DNA of 64,000 bases from Candidatus Scalindua sp. (GCA_031316155.1 JALDRB010000003.1:124001-188000), one strand, 5' to 3'; numbered from the stretch's first letter, positions 1 to 9,482 are shown. The notes: generated by a model from the letters alone, not told the origin. Made by a program: numbers and translations.

Positions 1-1285
1 ACTCCCAACCTTGCAGGCCAAACCATCGCCATCCGGCATCTTCACCTAATAATCCTTTTATTCCCAAGGGAATTCCCAAAGAACCTCCAACTGCCACCAA
101 GACCAGCATCCAGAACAGAGCATTCACCCATTTGAGTTGTCCTGACGGTTCCGGCCGGCAAATTAAGGGTAAGACCCAGATAGTAGCAGCAAACCAGCAT
201 ACAGCGATCCAGAGAACTGAGATCTGGGAATGCCAGGCTCGCGTTATCGTTACCGGAAGAAGTTTGTTGATCTCGATTCCCATGTATTCGAAGATCCCCA
301 TAAAGTCGATGACCGTCAATATCCCTGCCATTACCTGAAACAGGAACAGAATGGCTGCAACAGCAAAGAATTTATACGTAGCCAGTTGGGTTGGAGTTGG
401 ACGATATTTTTCAACTACGTCAGTCGTTGCCAGGGGTGACAGATGTTGCTTGTGCTGTTTGAATTCGTCGTCCTGGTCCATTTTGCCATAATAATAAAAC
501 ATGATTCCGATCGACAGTACTACAGCCAGCATGCCGATGACACTCCACAGAATCAGCCCGCCATGCGGGAAATTGCCCGCCAAAGGATCATAAGGCCAGT
601 TGTGGGTATAACTGTATGTGTAACCCGGTCTCTGTGCTCCACATATCCAACCTCCCCATGAGAAGAATGCCGCCAGCTGCCTGGTCTTCTCCGGATCGGT
701 AATGTAGTTTGCAGGTTTAAACTGTTCTCCACCGACAAGTTTGCCTCCTGTACCAAATTTCTGAGAGTTGTATACCTTAAACTGATTAAAGGCATGAACC
801 TGAGCAGACGTAAGCGTGACAGCGCCGGGACTGTATTTGCTTTCTTCCGAAACTCCGATCTTCACGTAAAAGTCAGCATCGTAGCGATTATTTTTGAGCT
901 CTTTCTGGACCAGCGACTGAACAACCGTTTTTCGCACATCTTCTTCGGGTATCCTTTCCTTCCACTCTTTTTCATAATATTCATTCATCCAGCGGGCGGT
1001 AAGATTGAGTGCTTCGCCGGTGAAATCAGGGCCCCGCATACCTCCATCACCGAGAAAACTACCGTAGTCCATTAATCCATAGCGGAAGAAGACATCCTGA
1101 CCCTTCATGATGTCTTCGGCTGAAAAGACCAGTCCGCCTTTTTCATCTATAAAATCACATATCGGGGGCGCATATTTGTATGTCTTGTATCCGATGTAAC
1201 CCACAATGCTTACGCTGATAGAGAAGATGATTACAAAAATCTTCCACCAGTGTTTCCGTTGATCGATCAACCTCAATACACTCAT
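1..1285 (-). CDS. Quinol-type nitric oxide reductase-like protein (partial, N-terminal 428 residues)
   Basis: Reading the minus strand from an ATG at 1285, preceded by an AAAGGAG-type ribosome site, gives 428 codons without a stop to the window edge. Residues 13-35 form a membrane helix, followed by a periplasmic domain with GSFLGDGGMRGPDFT (75-89) and RPGYTYSYTHNWP (219-231). These match the qNOR/NorZ motifs 'GSxxGHGxxxxPDFTA' and 'RPGxxYSYTNNWP'. The segment TRAWHSQISVLWI (349-361) carries a haem-ligand histidine, His352. The family reduces NO to N2O with quinol in the inner membrane. The catalytic core with the non-haem iron site lies beyond the window, so qNOR cannot be separated from a NO-dismutase-like relative. 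Confidence 0.85.
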   Translation of the reverse strand, partial: MSVLRLIDQRKHWWKIFVIIFSISVSIVGYIGYKTYKYAPPICDFIDEKGGLVFSAEDIMKGQDVFFRYGLMDYGSFLGDGGMRGPDFTGEALNLTARWMNEYYEKEWKERIPEEDVRKTVVQSLVQKELKNNRYDADFYVKIGVSEESKYSPGAVTLTSAQVHAFNQFKVYNSQKFGTGGKLVGGEQFKPANYITDPEKTRQLAAFFSWGGWICGAQRPGYTYSYTHNWPYDPLAGNFPHGGLILWSVIGMLAVVLSIGIMFYYYGKMDQDDEFKQHKQHLSPLATTDVVEKYRPTPTQLATYKFFAVAAILFLFQVMAGILTVIDFMGIFEYMGIEINKLLPVTITRAWHSQISVLWIAVCWFAATIWVLPLICRPEPSGQLKWVNALFWMLVLVAVGGSLGIPLGIKGLLGEDAGWRWFGLQGWE

Positions 1286-1867
1286 TTATTACCAGTTCTC
1301 CTTTTATAGTTAATTTGCCTGGCTAAGCGTCAGGACCAACAGGTACGAAGGTATATGTGTAGGGTTACCGTTATTGGTGTGATGATAAAAATAGGCTAAC
1401 GGGAAGTTGCATATTACGCAGATCTTGCCAATTACTTCGCATATTCCATCATCGTCCCAGGCAACTCGCCAGATGACGATGCGAATAACACTGCCGCTAA
1501 AAAAGAATTCGCGACGTCTGTATTAAAACAGGAGGTTTCGCTGTTACTGTTCTGACGTGACCTCCAGTCTTTATTCGCCCCACGATAAATAAACTATCGT
1601 TTTTTTTTCAGCATAATAATAAAACAAAACACAACACTATTTCAACTGTTTTTTCAAAATCAGCAAAATACAGATCTTTCGAATATCCTGTTTGCTGCTA
1701 CGTGTTAAGAGTAGTTCAGGGTCTCACCTTTTCATAAAATCATTCCTCGATACTGGGCAGAAGGGAATGATAAACAGGGGAAATAAGTGAGCGAACCGCT
1801 GACCTTATAACCTGTTTATGATTTACTTGTGTTAATATAACAGCTCGTTTGTCATGATTCAGAAAGT
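1286..1867. other. Intergenic region without a convincing gene
   Basis: About 580 bp separate the NO-reductase-like gene from the hydrolase. It holds the ribosome site of the former at 1300-1307. A roughly 50-codon open frame on the plus strand (1400-1557) has no start codon and no recognisable family. No tRNA, repeat of families A-C or clear terminator is visible. Confidence 0.5.
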
Positions 1868-2842
1868 TTAAAGACCGGGAAGACCTACAAATTCTTCAAT
1901 CTCTTTCATTACCTTTTCCCTGTCAAAGTCCCAGAAGACATGATGATTGGAACGATTAACCCAGATCAGTGTTTTGTCCTGGGAAGCAACCATATGGAAA
2001 GCTTCCAGGGCGGCTTTGGGTGAAGCTGAACGATCTTCAGAAGAATGAAAAAACAGAATGGGGGATTGAATTGACAATAAAACATCTTTATGTTTCGCTC
2101 TCTTTCCGACCTCAACAAGTGTTTTTAATCCTTTGAGTGGAAGCCATTTATATGAAAAGATCTCTTTTTTAGCTTCTTTCCTGTTAACCTGGATGCTACC
2201 CGACCCTTTGTGCACCCAACGGATAATCGGATCCAGAAGGGAAACCCATACTTCAACCGGTAAGATATAATACTCTTTATAGGTAATTCCAAAGTATGGA
2301 GAACCAAACACCAGTTTATCTACAGGAACATCTCTAACCGCAAGAGAGCTTAATGCGCAACCCATTGAATGCCCCACAACAACAATCTTCTGATGATGGT
2401 TTTTTAATACCATTAATTCATCACGAACTGATTGTATAAGTTTATTGGTCGTCTGCTTTTCAAGATCAAACGGGCTGGTTCCGTGACCAGGTAGCCGCAT
2501 GACTCGCACTCGCCAACCCAATTTTGCTAATCGGTCAGGCAAGTCACGAAAATTGTTACTTCCGCCTGCAAAACCATGAACAAACAAGACTGCTCCGGTT
2601 GAATTGAAATTTCCCAAGTCTCGTTCTTCAGCTCCTGGCAAAATCCCTGTTGACGAATTTCGAGGTGCCCTCAAGTCGGTTTGTCTCACAAAATAGCTGG
2701 TAATGGTGCATGATCCTGTTAACAAGAAAACGAATAAAAGAGTGGCGTAGATTATCTGTCTTTTTATTTTGGTAACGATTGCAATGAACGATGTTTTCCA
2801 TAGCCTGTTATTATTATGTTCGTTTACATGCAGAATATTCAT
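1868..2842 (-). CDS. Membrane-anchored alpha/beta hydrolase (lysophospholipase/carboxylesterase-like)
   Basis: The protein has an N-terminal hydrophobic anchor, then an alpha/beta-hydrolase fold. The oxyanion-hole segment is VHGFAGG and the nucleophile elbow is VGHSMGCA. The acid is probably the Asp of FHSSEDRSA and the histidine lies in NRSNHHVFWDF. This order fits monoacylglycerol lipase and carboxylesterase relatives; the substrate is unknown. I start at ATG 2842, which has a purine-rich AGAAGAG upstream. The longer frame to 2899 would take its first 19 residues from repeat family A, so it is unlikely to be the ancestral start. The cysteine in LLTGSC could be lipidated, but the lipobox is not canonical. 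Confidence 0.8.
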   Translation of the reverse strand: MNILHVNEHNNNRLWKTSFIAIVTKIKRQIIYATLLFVFLLTGSCTITSYFVRQTDLRAPRNSSTGILPGAEERDLGNFNSTGAVLFVHGFAGGSNNFRDLPDRLAKLGWRVRVMRLPGHGTSPFDLEKQTTNKLIQSVRDELMVLKNHHQKIVVVGHSMGCALSSLAVRDVPVDKLVFGSPYFGITYKEYYILPVEVWVSLLDPIIRWVHKGSGSIQVNRKEAKKEIFSYKWLPLKGLKTLVEVGKRAKHKDVLLSIQSPILFFHSSEDRSASPKAALEAFHMVASQDKTLIWVNRSNHHVFWDFDREKVMKEIEEFVGLPGL

Positions 2843-2860
2843 TTTTCTCTTCTCTTTTCC

Positions 2861-2957
2861 AACCTGATCGAGCCAGAACCAAAAAGGAATACATTTCATA
2901 TCTGTTCTTGTTTGGTCTGGTTGTTACATGAAAACCGTAGATTTTCAAATTTCCTTT
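2861..2957 (-). repeat. Interspersed repeat family A, copy 1
   Basis: This copy contains the two hallmarks of family A in reverse orientation: an outer imperfect palindrome built on CAACCTG..CTGGTTG and an inner GAAAACCGTAGATTTTC hairpin. The related copies are at 10815, 16787, 22374 and 23121. It sits directly upstream of the hydrolase and extends that gene's open frame. Confidence 0.8.
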
Positions 2958-3049
2958 ATTACTATAAGCTAAATTGTAAAGTTGTTTGATTTAAAATCAA
3001 CGATTTCACGTCAAAATGTCAAAAAAACAAGAGACTAACTTGAATGTAC

Positions 3050-3310
3050 AGGAATTTCCATTTTAAATGTCAATAAATCAGAGAGTTACATTTTATATGC
3101 GTACGCACATATCCAAAATTGAGTGAATCAACGATCTGCCCTGTAGAATAGATTATTTTAGGTTGTAAGTTATGGTAGACAAAAAGAGGAAAATGCTTAA
3201 CCTCAAACTTCCTATTAAGTTTATTATTCAACAGGGCTTGGACGTCGTTGTAGCCATTTTGAAAGAGTTGCGCAGGATGTGCTAACTCGCAGTATAGAGG
3301 AAATTCAATA
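3050..3310 (+). repeat. Interspersed repeat family C, copy 1, with nested element E
   Basis: The copy runs from GGAATTTCCATTTTAAATG through a GCGTACGCACAT hairpin to CAGGATGTGCTAACTCG. Inserted in its CAACG..CGTTG hairpin is a segment of about 100 bp (3137-3237) bounded by inverted repeats TGCCCTGTAGAATA and TATTCAACAGGGC, here called element E. A short C-like tail recurs at 3385-3420. It fills the gap upstream of the adenosine-specific kinase gene. Confidence 0.75.
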
Positions 3311-3454
3311 TTTCCTTATTTTTTGCGCTGAAGGCGCAAGTTCAAAAGTCCGCAAAAACTGCCATGGACGGCAGTTTTAGGAATTTTGGAAAAGTTAGCC
3401 AGGATGGCTAACTCGATGCTTGTCAGAGTCTGATACTTCTGGTATAAAGGATAC

Positions 3455-3937
3455 ATGGAACTTAAAAGGGTTACAATGGAGATCCCTGAAGGGGCAAATA
3501 TTATCATCGGGCAGGCGCATTTTATTAAGTCGGTTGAGGACCTTTACGAATCTATGGTCGGAGCCGTGCCTAACGCCATCTTTGGAATTGCTTTCTGCGA
3601 AGCATCCGGTGCTTGTCTGGTGAGGAAGGAAGGTAATGACGGTGAACTCATCAAATGTGCCGTGAGAAACGCTTCATCTATAGCTGCAGGACACTCATTT
3701 GTTATAATCATGAAGGATGTGTTTCCCATAAACGTACTGAATGCCATTAAGGGCTGTCAGGAAGTCTGCACAATCTTTTGTGCAACCGCTAATCCAGTCG
3801 AAGTGATTATTGCCGAGACAGAACTTGGTAGAGGGATACTGGGGATTATAGATGGCTCTGTACCAAAGGGAATTGAAGATGAAAAGGATATAAATGAGAG
3901 AAAATCTCTATTACGTAAGTTTGGTTATAAACGGTGA
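3455..3937 (+). CDS. Adenosine-specific kinase family protein (PF04008)
   Basis: The 160-residue protein matches the adenosine-specific kinase/DUF355 family end to end. Signatures are IIIGQAHFIKSVEDLYE near residue 20, FGIAFCEASGACLVR near 50, AGHSFVIIMKDVFPINVLNAIKG with EVCTIFCATANPVEV near 75-120, and GRGILGIIDG near 130. The family is small, trimeric and cytosolic, and phosphorylates adenosine. Length is typical, and the ATG at 3455 has AAAGGA immediately upstream. It stands alone, flanked by repeats upstream and a converging TPR gene downstream. Confidence 0.92.
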   Translation: MELKRVTMEIPEGANIIIGQAHFIKSVEDLYESMVGAVPNAIFGIAFCEASGACLVRKEGNDGELIKCAVRNASSIAAGHSFVIIMKDVFPINVLNAIKGCQEVCTIFCATANPVEVIIAETELGRGILGIIDGSVPKGIEDEKDINERKSLLRKFGYKR

Positions 3938-4037
3938 ATAGACAACTTCTCCCTTTATCATGAAAATTTTGAGGATTAAGGCACTCCGTCTTTTGTATCG
4001 TTTCACGTGATAATTGTGCAAATCAGTTAACTTATTT

Positions 4038-4538
4038 TCACCAAAGGTTAATTTCATCCCGGAGTGTTACCAGGTCTTCATCTTCCAGGGCTATTGTCCG
4101 AAAGCTGGTATCCAGTGAAAAGGCATGTTTCAGATATCTCTTTGCTTTTTCATTATTCCCCAGCTTGCATTCATAACAAGCCAGGTTATACGGGATAATA
4201 GCCTCTTCGTGAAACTGTTCGATCGCCTGAAGCAGAATATTGCGTGCGATTGTAATGTTCTCATGGCGTCTTACAGCGTAAGCATAAGCTACCCAGGTAG
4301 CAACCAGATCAGGATGAGCTTGCCAGAGAGATTGGGAAACCGTAACCGCTGTTTCCCAATCTCCGGTTTCGACAGATAAACGATTCATCATCCATAGGTA
4401 CATGCTGTGCTTACGATATTTTCTCGGCACTAAAAGAAGTTCTTCCCTGGCCTCATCATACATTTTCAAATCGAGGTAGCCATCAGAAGCTATGATCATT
4501 TTTTTGATTGGAATTGGTAATTCATCTGTAATTGACAT
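4038..4538 (-). CDS. Small tetratricopeptide repeat protein
   Basis: The 166 residues form about three to four TPR-like helix pairs, for example DLKMYDEAREELLLVPRKY, TGDWETAVTVSQSLWQAHPD and KLGNNEKAKRYLKHAFSLD. There is no signal peptide or other domain, so a cytosolic scaffold role is likely. The tail ends in DEDLVTLRDEINLW, which resembles the C-terminal motif of many small 'TPR end-of-group' proteins in environmental bacteria. The specific partner is unknown. It is the downstream-most gene of a minus-strand run that includes the ferritin-like and PAPS-reductase-like genes. Confidence 0.75.
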   Translation of the reverse strand: MSITDELPIPIKKMIIASDGYLDLKMYDEAREELLLVPRKYRKHSMYLWMMNRLSVETGDWETAVTVSQSLWQAHPDLVATWVAYAYAVRRHENITIARNILLQAIEQFHEEAIIPYNLACYECKLGNNEKAKRYLKHAFSLDTSFRTIALEDEDLVTLRDEINLW

Positions 4539-4602
4539 CGTTTTAGAGTTTAAAACCTGATTAACAAAGATAAAAAATCACTTTATTTTCTGGAGTATCA
4601 TT

Positions 4603-5064
4603 CTATTTTTGTATATCTAATCTGTTTTCTTTCCACTCTTTCAGCCACCTTAAGTGACCTTCTTCCATCTGGATGAACATATCGTATTTTTCAATAGTTT
4701 CGTTATCAACTAAACCCAACATAAGCTCTTTTTGCCTTCTATATGTGGCGATGCCAATTTTCTCAAGATATATGTCAGTCCTCAGTATTGTTCGTTGACG
4801 TCCAATTGCACTGAATAGAGTAAATATAATACTGAACACTTTTGTGATCTTTGCAAGCGGTAAAGGATTGCTTCCGTATTTAATGATAATCTTATTCAGT
4901 TCATTCATATGTAAATTTTCCTCTCTGCTGAATCTTTGAAGCTTTTCCTTTAATTTTTTATTCTTTACCAATTTTGCCTGGATGCTATATATAACTGTTG
5001 CTCCTGCCTCTGTGAGATGGTTAAGTTTTATTGATAAGAGTAATTTTCTTGAGAGCTTAGACAT
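4603..5064 (-). CDS. Ferritin-like diiron-type protein of unknown function
   Basis: The predicted protein is all-helical and contains two ExxH-type motifs. EENLH lies about residue 47 and EEGHLRW near the C-terminus, with further glutamates in LTEAGAT and EKIGIATYRRQ. This arrangement resembles the four-helix ferritin-like/COQ7-rubrerythrin fold that binds two metal ions. I start at ATG 5064 (MSKLSRKL...), which overlaps the stop of the upstream PAPS-reductase-like gene by 8 bp. A longer frame to 5133 would overlap that gene by 77 bp. The overlap indicates translational coupling. The enzymatic role is not known. Confidence 0.6.
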   Translation of the reverse strand: MSKLSRKLLLSIKLNHLTEAGATVIYSIQAKLVKNKKLKEKLQRFSREENLHMNELNKIIIKYGSNPLPLAKITKVFSIIFTLFSAIGRQRTILRTDIYLEKIGIATYRRQKELMLGLVDNETIEKYDMFIQMEEGHLRWLKEWKENRLDIQK

Positions 5065-5713
5065 TTCGATAAATCCCGCACTCTTTCCATATATTGCACT
5101 CCTTTTTTTGATCGGGACCTTTCGTAATATCAAAGTGGTTTCTGTTCATTGGCAATTTATTTAATACAAGATACTTATTTATCTTGCAATAATCCCAATC
5201 TAAAATAGGAAGAATCTGGTATAACCCTTTATTAAATTGAACAAACTGTGTGTTTTTTCTCTCTTCTGTCTCATATCTCATAATTCCTCCCAGCCATGCT
5301 TTAGCATTTAATTCTTTAAAGCCCCTATTGAGAGGTTCATGTTTAATAATAGATACAACATGGTTAAAATAAAGAGAAGCAGGATCTCGCCAATTTGGAA
5401 ATTTCTCTTCAATCTCCTTTTTAGAAAGTATGCTCTTATAAATCTTTAAATCATATCCTTCGTTTTCGAAATATTTTATCATGTTGTGCGTGCAATCATT
5501 AAAGTATCCGGTATCGACAAACAGAATAGGGGGGCAAAAGCCCAGAACGTCCCTCGTCAGGTTAGGTATAACTGCTGAAGTTTCCCCACCACTCGTGGTT
5601 AAGAGTAATCCGTCTTTAAAAGTTTCATACGCCCATAAGATTCTTTCTTTACTTTCTTTATTGAGAAATTCTTTATTTATATTTTTTAAATCTATTTTAT
5701 TTTTAATCTTCAT
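5057..5713 (-). CDS. Phosphoadenylyl-sulfate (PAPS) reductase-family protein
   Basis: The 218-residue protein has the adenine nucleotide alpha-hydrolase fold of CysH. A P-loop-like TTSGGETSAV lies near residue 39 and ILFVDTGYFNDCTHNMI near 63. PILDWDYCKINKYLVLNKLPMN near 168 corresponds to the 'PLxDWsxxDVwxYlxxxxLPxN' block. The C-terminus ends in KECGIYRNV, where CysH enzymes have the catalytic ECGLH cysteine. The family reduces PAPS or APS to sulfite in assimilation. Divergence and the coupled ferritin-like partner leave room for a different thiol or nucleotide chemistry. No other sulfate-assimilation gene is nearby. Confidence 0.75.
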   Translation of the reverse strand: MKIKNKIDLKNINKEFLNKESKERILWAYETFKDGLLLTTSGGETSAVIPNLTRDVLGFCPPILFVDTGYFNDCTHNMIKYFENEGYDLKIYKSILSKKEIEEKFPNWRDPASLYFNHVVSIIKHEPLNRGFKELNAKAWLGGIMRYETEERKNTQFVQFNKGLYQILPILDWDYCKINKYLVLNKLPMNRNHFDITKGPDQKKECNIWKECGIYRNV

Positions 5714-5933
5714 AATTAGCAGACGTTTTCTTGGTTTAGATTGAAATTATGTAACAATTAACATAGTGACAGGTTAATGTAAACTTATGTTATCGATGGT
5801 ATTCTTATCGTTAATTGACAATTTTGAAATTGGCACAAATTTACAACAATGTGTTGCTTACTAAAGATCCGGATACGTTCGTTGACAAATTAGTTTAATT
5901 AACTTTTTTATTTATAGAATTAACTTAACAAGC

Positions 5934-6605
5934 TCATAGAGAAATGTCAATATAATCAATAACATATGTCAATAATAAATAAGGCTCTTTATCAGAATTT
6001 GTGGGTAAAAATAAGGAAAAAAATTGATATATTTGAAGGAAGGCACTCCAAAAGGAATATTTTTTATTCCTCTCTCCGCTTATTTTTTCTTTTTTCAGGG
6101 AACAGAGTATGAAATACCCTACAAACCACATCTGTTTCTTCCAGGGAAACTGACAATAGGCTTGTCCTAATACCAATCCATCTTTAATTTTTCTTACGTC
6201 ATCTACAAGACCAATGAATGATAAAGAGCGCTTCCTATAATCTAACGCAAGACAGGGTATATTGTCAACGTATGCATTTTTTATGTAGGTGTCAAACGGA
6301 AATAGCTGGTTAAGTATTTTATTTTTAAAAAGGTTGATTCCATAACCCTTCTTATCCTTGCTGAATGGAGTAAGAAACTTTTTGCCTGTCCAATTTGCCA
6401 ACGGACTGAGAAATGTCAAATGAATGATGCATTGTAACCAAAATGGATTCTTTGGATTTAAAGCTAAAATGGCACCTGCGGTTTTGCCTTCAAGTTCATT
6501 AAATATTGGCAAAGTTTCCACATTAAATAATCTATCAAGTTCATGAATTGAGTTTTTTTTAAACTGTGCAATAATTACTCTTGCTTCTTGTACGGAATAC
6601 CGCAT
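5934..6605 (-). CDS. Conserved hypothetical protein beside the type III PKS
   Basis: I do not recognise this 223-residue protein. It is rich in aromatic residues and has no signal peptide. The stretch FIGLVDDVRKIKDGLVLGQAYC (about 130-151) and several Gly-Lys-Phe segments (WTGKKFL, KGYGINLF) suggest a beta-barrel ligand-binding fold, but this is only an impression. It lies 35 bp downstream of the type III PKS gene on the same strand, so it is probably co-transcribed and may handle the PKS product. Confidence 0.6.
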   Translation of the reverse strand: MRYSVQEARVIIAQFKKNSIHELDRLFNVETLPIFNELEGKTAGAILALNPKNPFWLQCIIHLTFLSPLANWTGKKFLTPFSKDKKGYGINLFKNKILNQLFPFDTYIKNAYVDNIPCLALDYRKRSLSFIGLVDDVRKIKDGLVLGQAYCQFPWKKQMWFVGYFILCSLKKEKISGERNKKYSFWSAFLQIYQFFSLFLPTNSDKEPYLLLTYVIDYIDISL

Positions 6606-6640
6606 AGGTCTCTGTTAGAGTTAAAAAATTGGACTACGGT

Positions 6641-7696
6641 CTATGCTTTGAGGAGGAAAGCGTGAGCGCTCAAACCGGCACCGAAAGCTACCATTACACA
6701 CCAATCTTCAGATGCAATACCATTTTGTAAAATTTCGCGTAAAACGAAGAGGACAGTTGGGGAAGACATATTCCCATACCTGGCCAGGATGTTGCGGGTT
6801 GCCTGCAATTTCGTTTCTGAAATTTTCAGTTCGTCTCTGACTGCATTAATCACCTTTTCCCCTCCCGGATGGATTGCCCAGTGTTTAATGTCTTTGTGTT
6901 TCAACCCTCTGGATGTTAACAGATCCATTACGACCCTGGTAACCGTTTTACTGGCAAACTTTGCTAATTGCAGGGAAAGCTGGTTATGCAACTGTCCATT
7001 TCGATAAATGTATCGGATATCTTCACGGTGTTTAGGATCGCACCTGCTTGCGGAGGCAACCAGTTTTAATTTACCGGGGCGATTCCATAGTACGCATGCT
7101 GATGCACCATCAGCGAAGATAGCATTTGAAACGATCAGGCTCAGATCGTCTGCCATCTGAAATGTTGCACTGCAGATTTCCACCGAAACACTCACGATAA
7201 CTTCATTCCTGTTTCTCTTTACCATATCACTGCAAACCTGTAAATTGGGAATCGAACCACCGCAACCGCTCCCAACCAGATCGTATGTTCTGATTTTATC
7301 AGACAAACCAAGTTTTTCCAGGAGATACGTTGAGATACCCGGACAAATATAACTTGTGCAGGTATTTACCACTAATCCGGTTATGTCATCTTTTGTCAGT
7401 CCAGCCTCTTCAATGGCATTAAGAATTGCCTGAGAAGAGAGTTCTACAGCCCAGTGCGTAAAACGGGCAATACGACTATCAGGGTCTTCATTCACAAGGC
7501 ATTCAAGATCTTTCACGGCAAGATGACGTCTTAATACACTCGGATGTGTAAAAATCTTGAGCATCTTTTTTTGATTCTTCGGTTCCAAAATCTTCGAATA
7601 ATGATTTCTCAGAAACACTTCTGCTTCTGTTTGTCCTATCGCATAAGGAGGAGTAGCTACAGCGAGAGACGCAAGAGAGACACTTAGATTCTTCAT
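6641..7696 (-). CDS. Type III polyketide synthase (chalcone/stilbene synthase family)
   Basis: The 351-residue length is normal for the family. The catalytic triad is visible: Cys145 in LVGSGCGGSIPNL, His276 in HWAIHPGGEKVI and Asn309 in RYGNMSSPTVLFVL. The enzyme condenses an acyl-CoA starter with malonyl-CoA units to give alkylpyrones, resorcinols or phloroglucinols. The presence of His-Asn and the GxxxxPT motif argues for a type III PKS rather than FabH. It sits between an unknown protein and a B12-binding radical SAM gene, all on the minus strand with short gaps. I infer a small lipid or pigment pathway; the product is not predictable. Confidence 0.88.
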   Translation of the reverse strand: MKNLSVSLASLAVATPPYAIGQTEAEVFLRNHYSKILEPKNQKKMLKIFTHPSVLRRHLAVKDLECLVNEDPDSRIARFTHWAVELSSQAILNAIEEAGLTKDDITGLVVNTCTSYICPGISTYLLEKLGLSDKIRTYDLVGSGCGGSIPNLQVCSDMVKRNRNEVIVSVSVEICSATFQMADDLSLIVSNAIFADGASACVLWNRPGKLKLVASASRCDPKHREDIRYIYRNGQLHNQLSLQLAKFASKTVTRVVMDLLTSRGLKHKDIKHWAIHPGGEKVINAVRDELKISETKLQATRNILARYGNMSSPTVLFVLREILQNGIASEDWCVMVAFGAGLSAHAFLLKA

Positions 7697-7741
7697 ACAG
7701 AGATATACACTTTCTTTAACACTATTTTTATACAGATAAGG

Positions 7742-9167
7742 CTATAAATCCTTCCCCAGCCACCTGAGCCCTCTCCGAAGGGAACGTGTGTGTTTCCAGA
7801 GGGGAGGTTTTATTCCTAACCAATATCCGAGTAAATTAATTGCAGGAAGAAAAGGAAGACCAATAGCGTGTGGATTCATAAAATTCATGTGTCCTGCAAT
7901 ACTGCTCCGGACTTTATTCAGTAGCCATTCCAGTTTAACTGATGGAGATAAGTAAAATACCGGCTCGAGCATTTCCAGGGGTGATAGGTTCAAGAGACCT
8001 TCTGTTCTCGCAATGTTTTCGAGTTCGGTACCTGGATAGATGCGTATGCCTATCATGAAAAGTGCAACATCTCTTTGGCTTATACACTTTCCGCGAAGCG
8101 AGTGTTTCCAGTACGGTTTCTTCGGTTTCTCCCGGTCCTCCAAACATAAATATCCAGAGACACGGTATCTGGTGGCGCGCAATAGATTCAGAGGACTTAT
8201 AGACATCCTTTGCCGTGAACCCTTTTTTTAAACGTTCAAGAACAGCATCAGCAGCACTCTCAACAGTAATTCCAATACCAACAAAACCGGCATGTTCCAT
8301 TACTCCAATAAGATTATCATCCACAAACAGTGGATTTAACTCAACCGTTTGAAGACGAATGTTTGTGCGAACTTTTCTAATGCTATCGCATAATGCGATG
8401 GCATGATCATAGGGTGAATTGAAAACGTTGTCAACGAATTCTAGATCTCCAACCCCTCTTTTCTCAAGTTCCACAATTTCCGCGGCTATCGTTTGAGGAT
8501 CACAAAGCCGGTAATCTTCACCTTCAATCTTTCTATAGGTACAATAGACACACTTGAAATGGCATCCCAGCTTCGTTTGAATCGGTATAGGGGAGAACCT
8601 GGAAACATAAGCAGGTAAATCTATCCAGCGATGAAAATCAGGGACTACACTGCTGTCAGAAAAACGGTCGGAGTAACCGTTATGTATTCTGAAAACGTTA
8701 TCTTCAATCCAGGCTATACCGTGGATATTATCCGGCATCCTGACCATCAGAGACATCTCCAGTATTTTCGGGAAAACTATTTCTCCGTCTCTCAGTACAG
8801 CATAATCTGCTTGAGTAAAACGGAGCAAAGCTTCGGGCATGACTCCAACGGCAGCACCGCCGAGAACAACTTTTGCATCTGTTTTTCTTCGAATGGTTTT
8901 GATAAGTAACATCAGATCCTTATAAAACGATACGGGATGCTGCATGTCGTTGTTGTCAATATTGCGCACTGAAACCCCTATAACGTCAGGTATGGTCTTG
9001 TCGAGAAGAGAATTCAGAGCATGTAATGGTTCCCGTTCAAACATAAAATCCAATACGTGCACTTGGTGACCGGCCCGATCACAGGACTCTGCAACCAGAC
9101 ATGCACCAAGAGGAATAACCGGTATCGGCCCGCGGTATCGATTAGTTATGATAATAAGGATTTTCAC
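7742..9167 (-). pseudogene. B12-binding radical SAM protein, interrupted by one frameshift
   Basis: The first frame (from ATG 9167) has an N-terminal cobalamin-binding-like Rossmann domain (residues 1-140). A radical SAM domain follows with GCHFKCVYC, giving cysteines 202, 206 and 209. After FGGPGETEETVLETLA, at about 8090-8100, the reading continues in another frame with KCISQRDVALFMIGIR and YPGTELENIARTEG down to 7742. One indel therefore splits an otherwise complete enzyme of about 475 residues. Such proteins catalyse methylations or cyclisations through radical chemistry. It ends 45 bp upstream of the type III PKS gene. Real inactivation and sequence error are equally possible. Confidence 0.85.
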
Positions 9168-9343
9168 ATTTTGTTCTGTTCCGGAATTATGATATCAAAT
9201 TTCCATGCTAAATCAATATATGTCTGTATTCAAGACAAAAAGTGAGCATTGTCAGAAAGTAAATGACTTGTAAAGAGTGAAAGGAGGGAGTTTCAGAGCT
9301 TTATATTAAAAGTGATTGCGAAGGATGATATCCTGAATATGGA

Positions 9344-9482
9344 TATACTAAAACCGATTTGGTTTACGGTTTTACTGGAAACCAAATCTTGGTGAAGGTA
9401 CACCCGGACAAAAGGCTCCAAGGACTTTACTCGTTCAATTTTATCTCGGATTTTATCCGAAAACCATTATGAGATGAGTATA
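9344..9482 (+). repeat. Interspersed repeat family B, copy 1
   Basis: The copy begins TATACTAAAACCGATT and ends AACCATTATGAGATGAGTATA. Both ends read inward as TATACT, ten variable bases, then TGGTTTTCGG (one base differs at the left end here). This copy lacks the nested GC-rich palindrome seen in other copies. It is flanked outside by an extra inverted repeat, GCGAAGGATGATA (9318-9330) and TATCATCCTTCGC (9480-9492). Confidence 0.85.

Noticed and set aside
132..1075. Several plus-strand open frames of 69-93 codons
   Set aside because: They lie antisense to the NO-reductase-like gene, whose minus-strand frame is continuous and matches a known family.
1400..1557. Plus-strand 50-codon open frame with protein-like composition
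   Set aside because: It has no start codon, no ribosome site and no recognisable motif; chance or an unidentifiable remnant.
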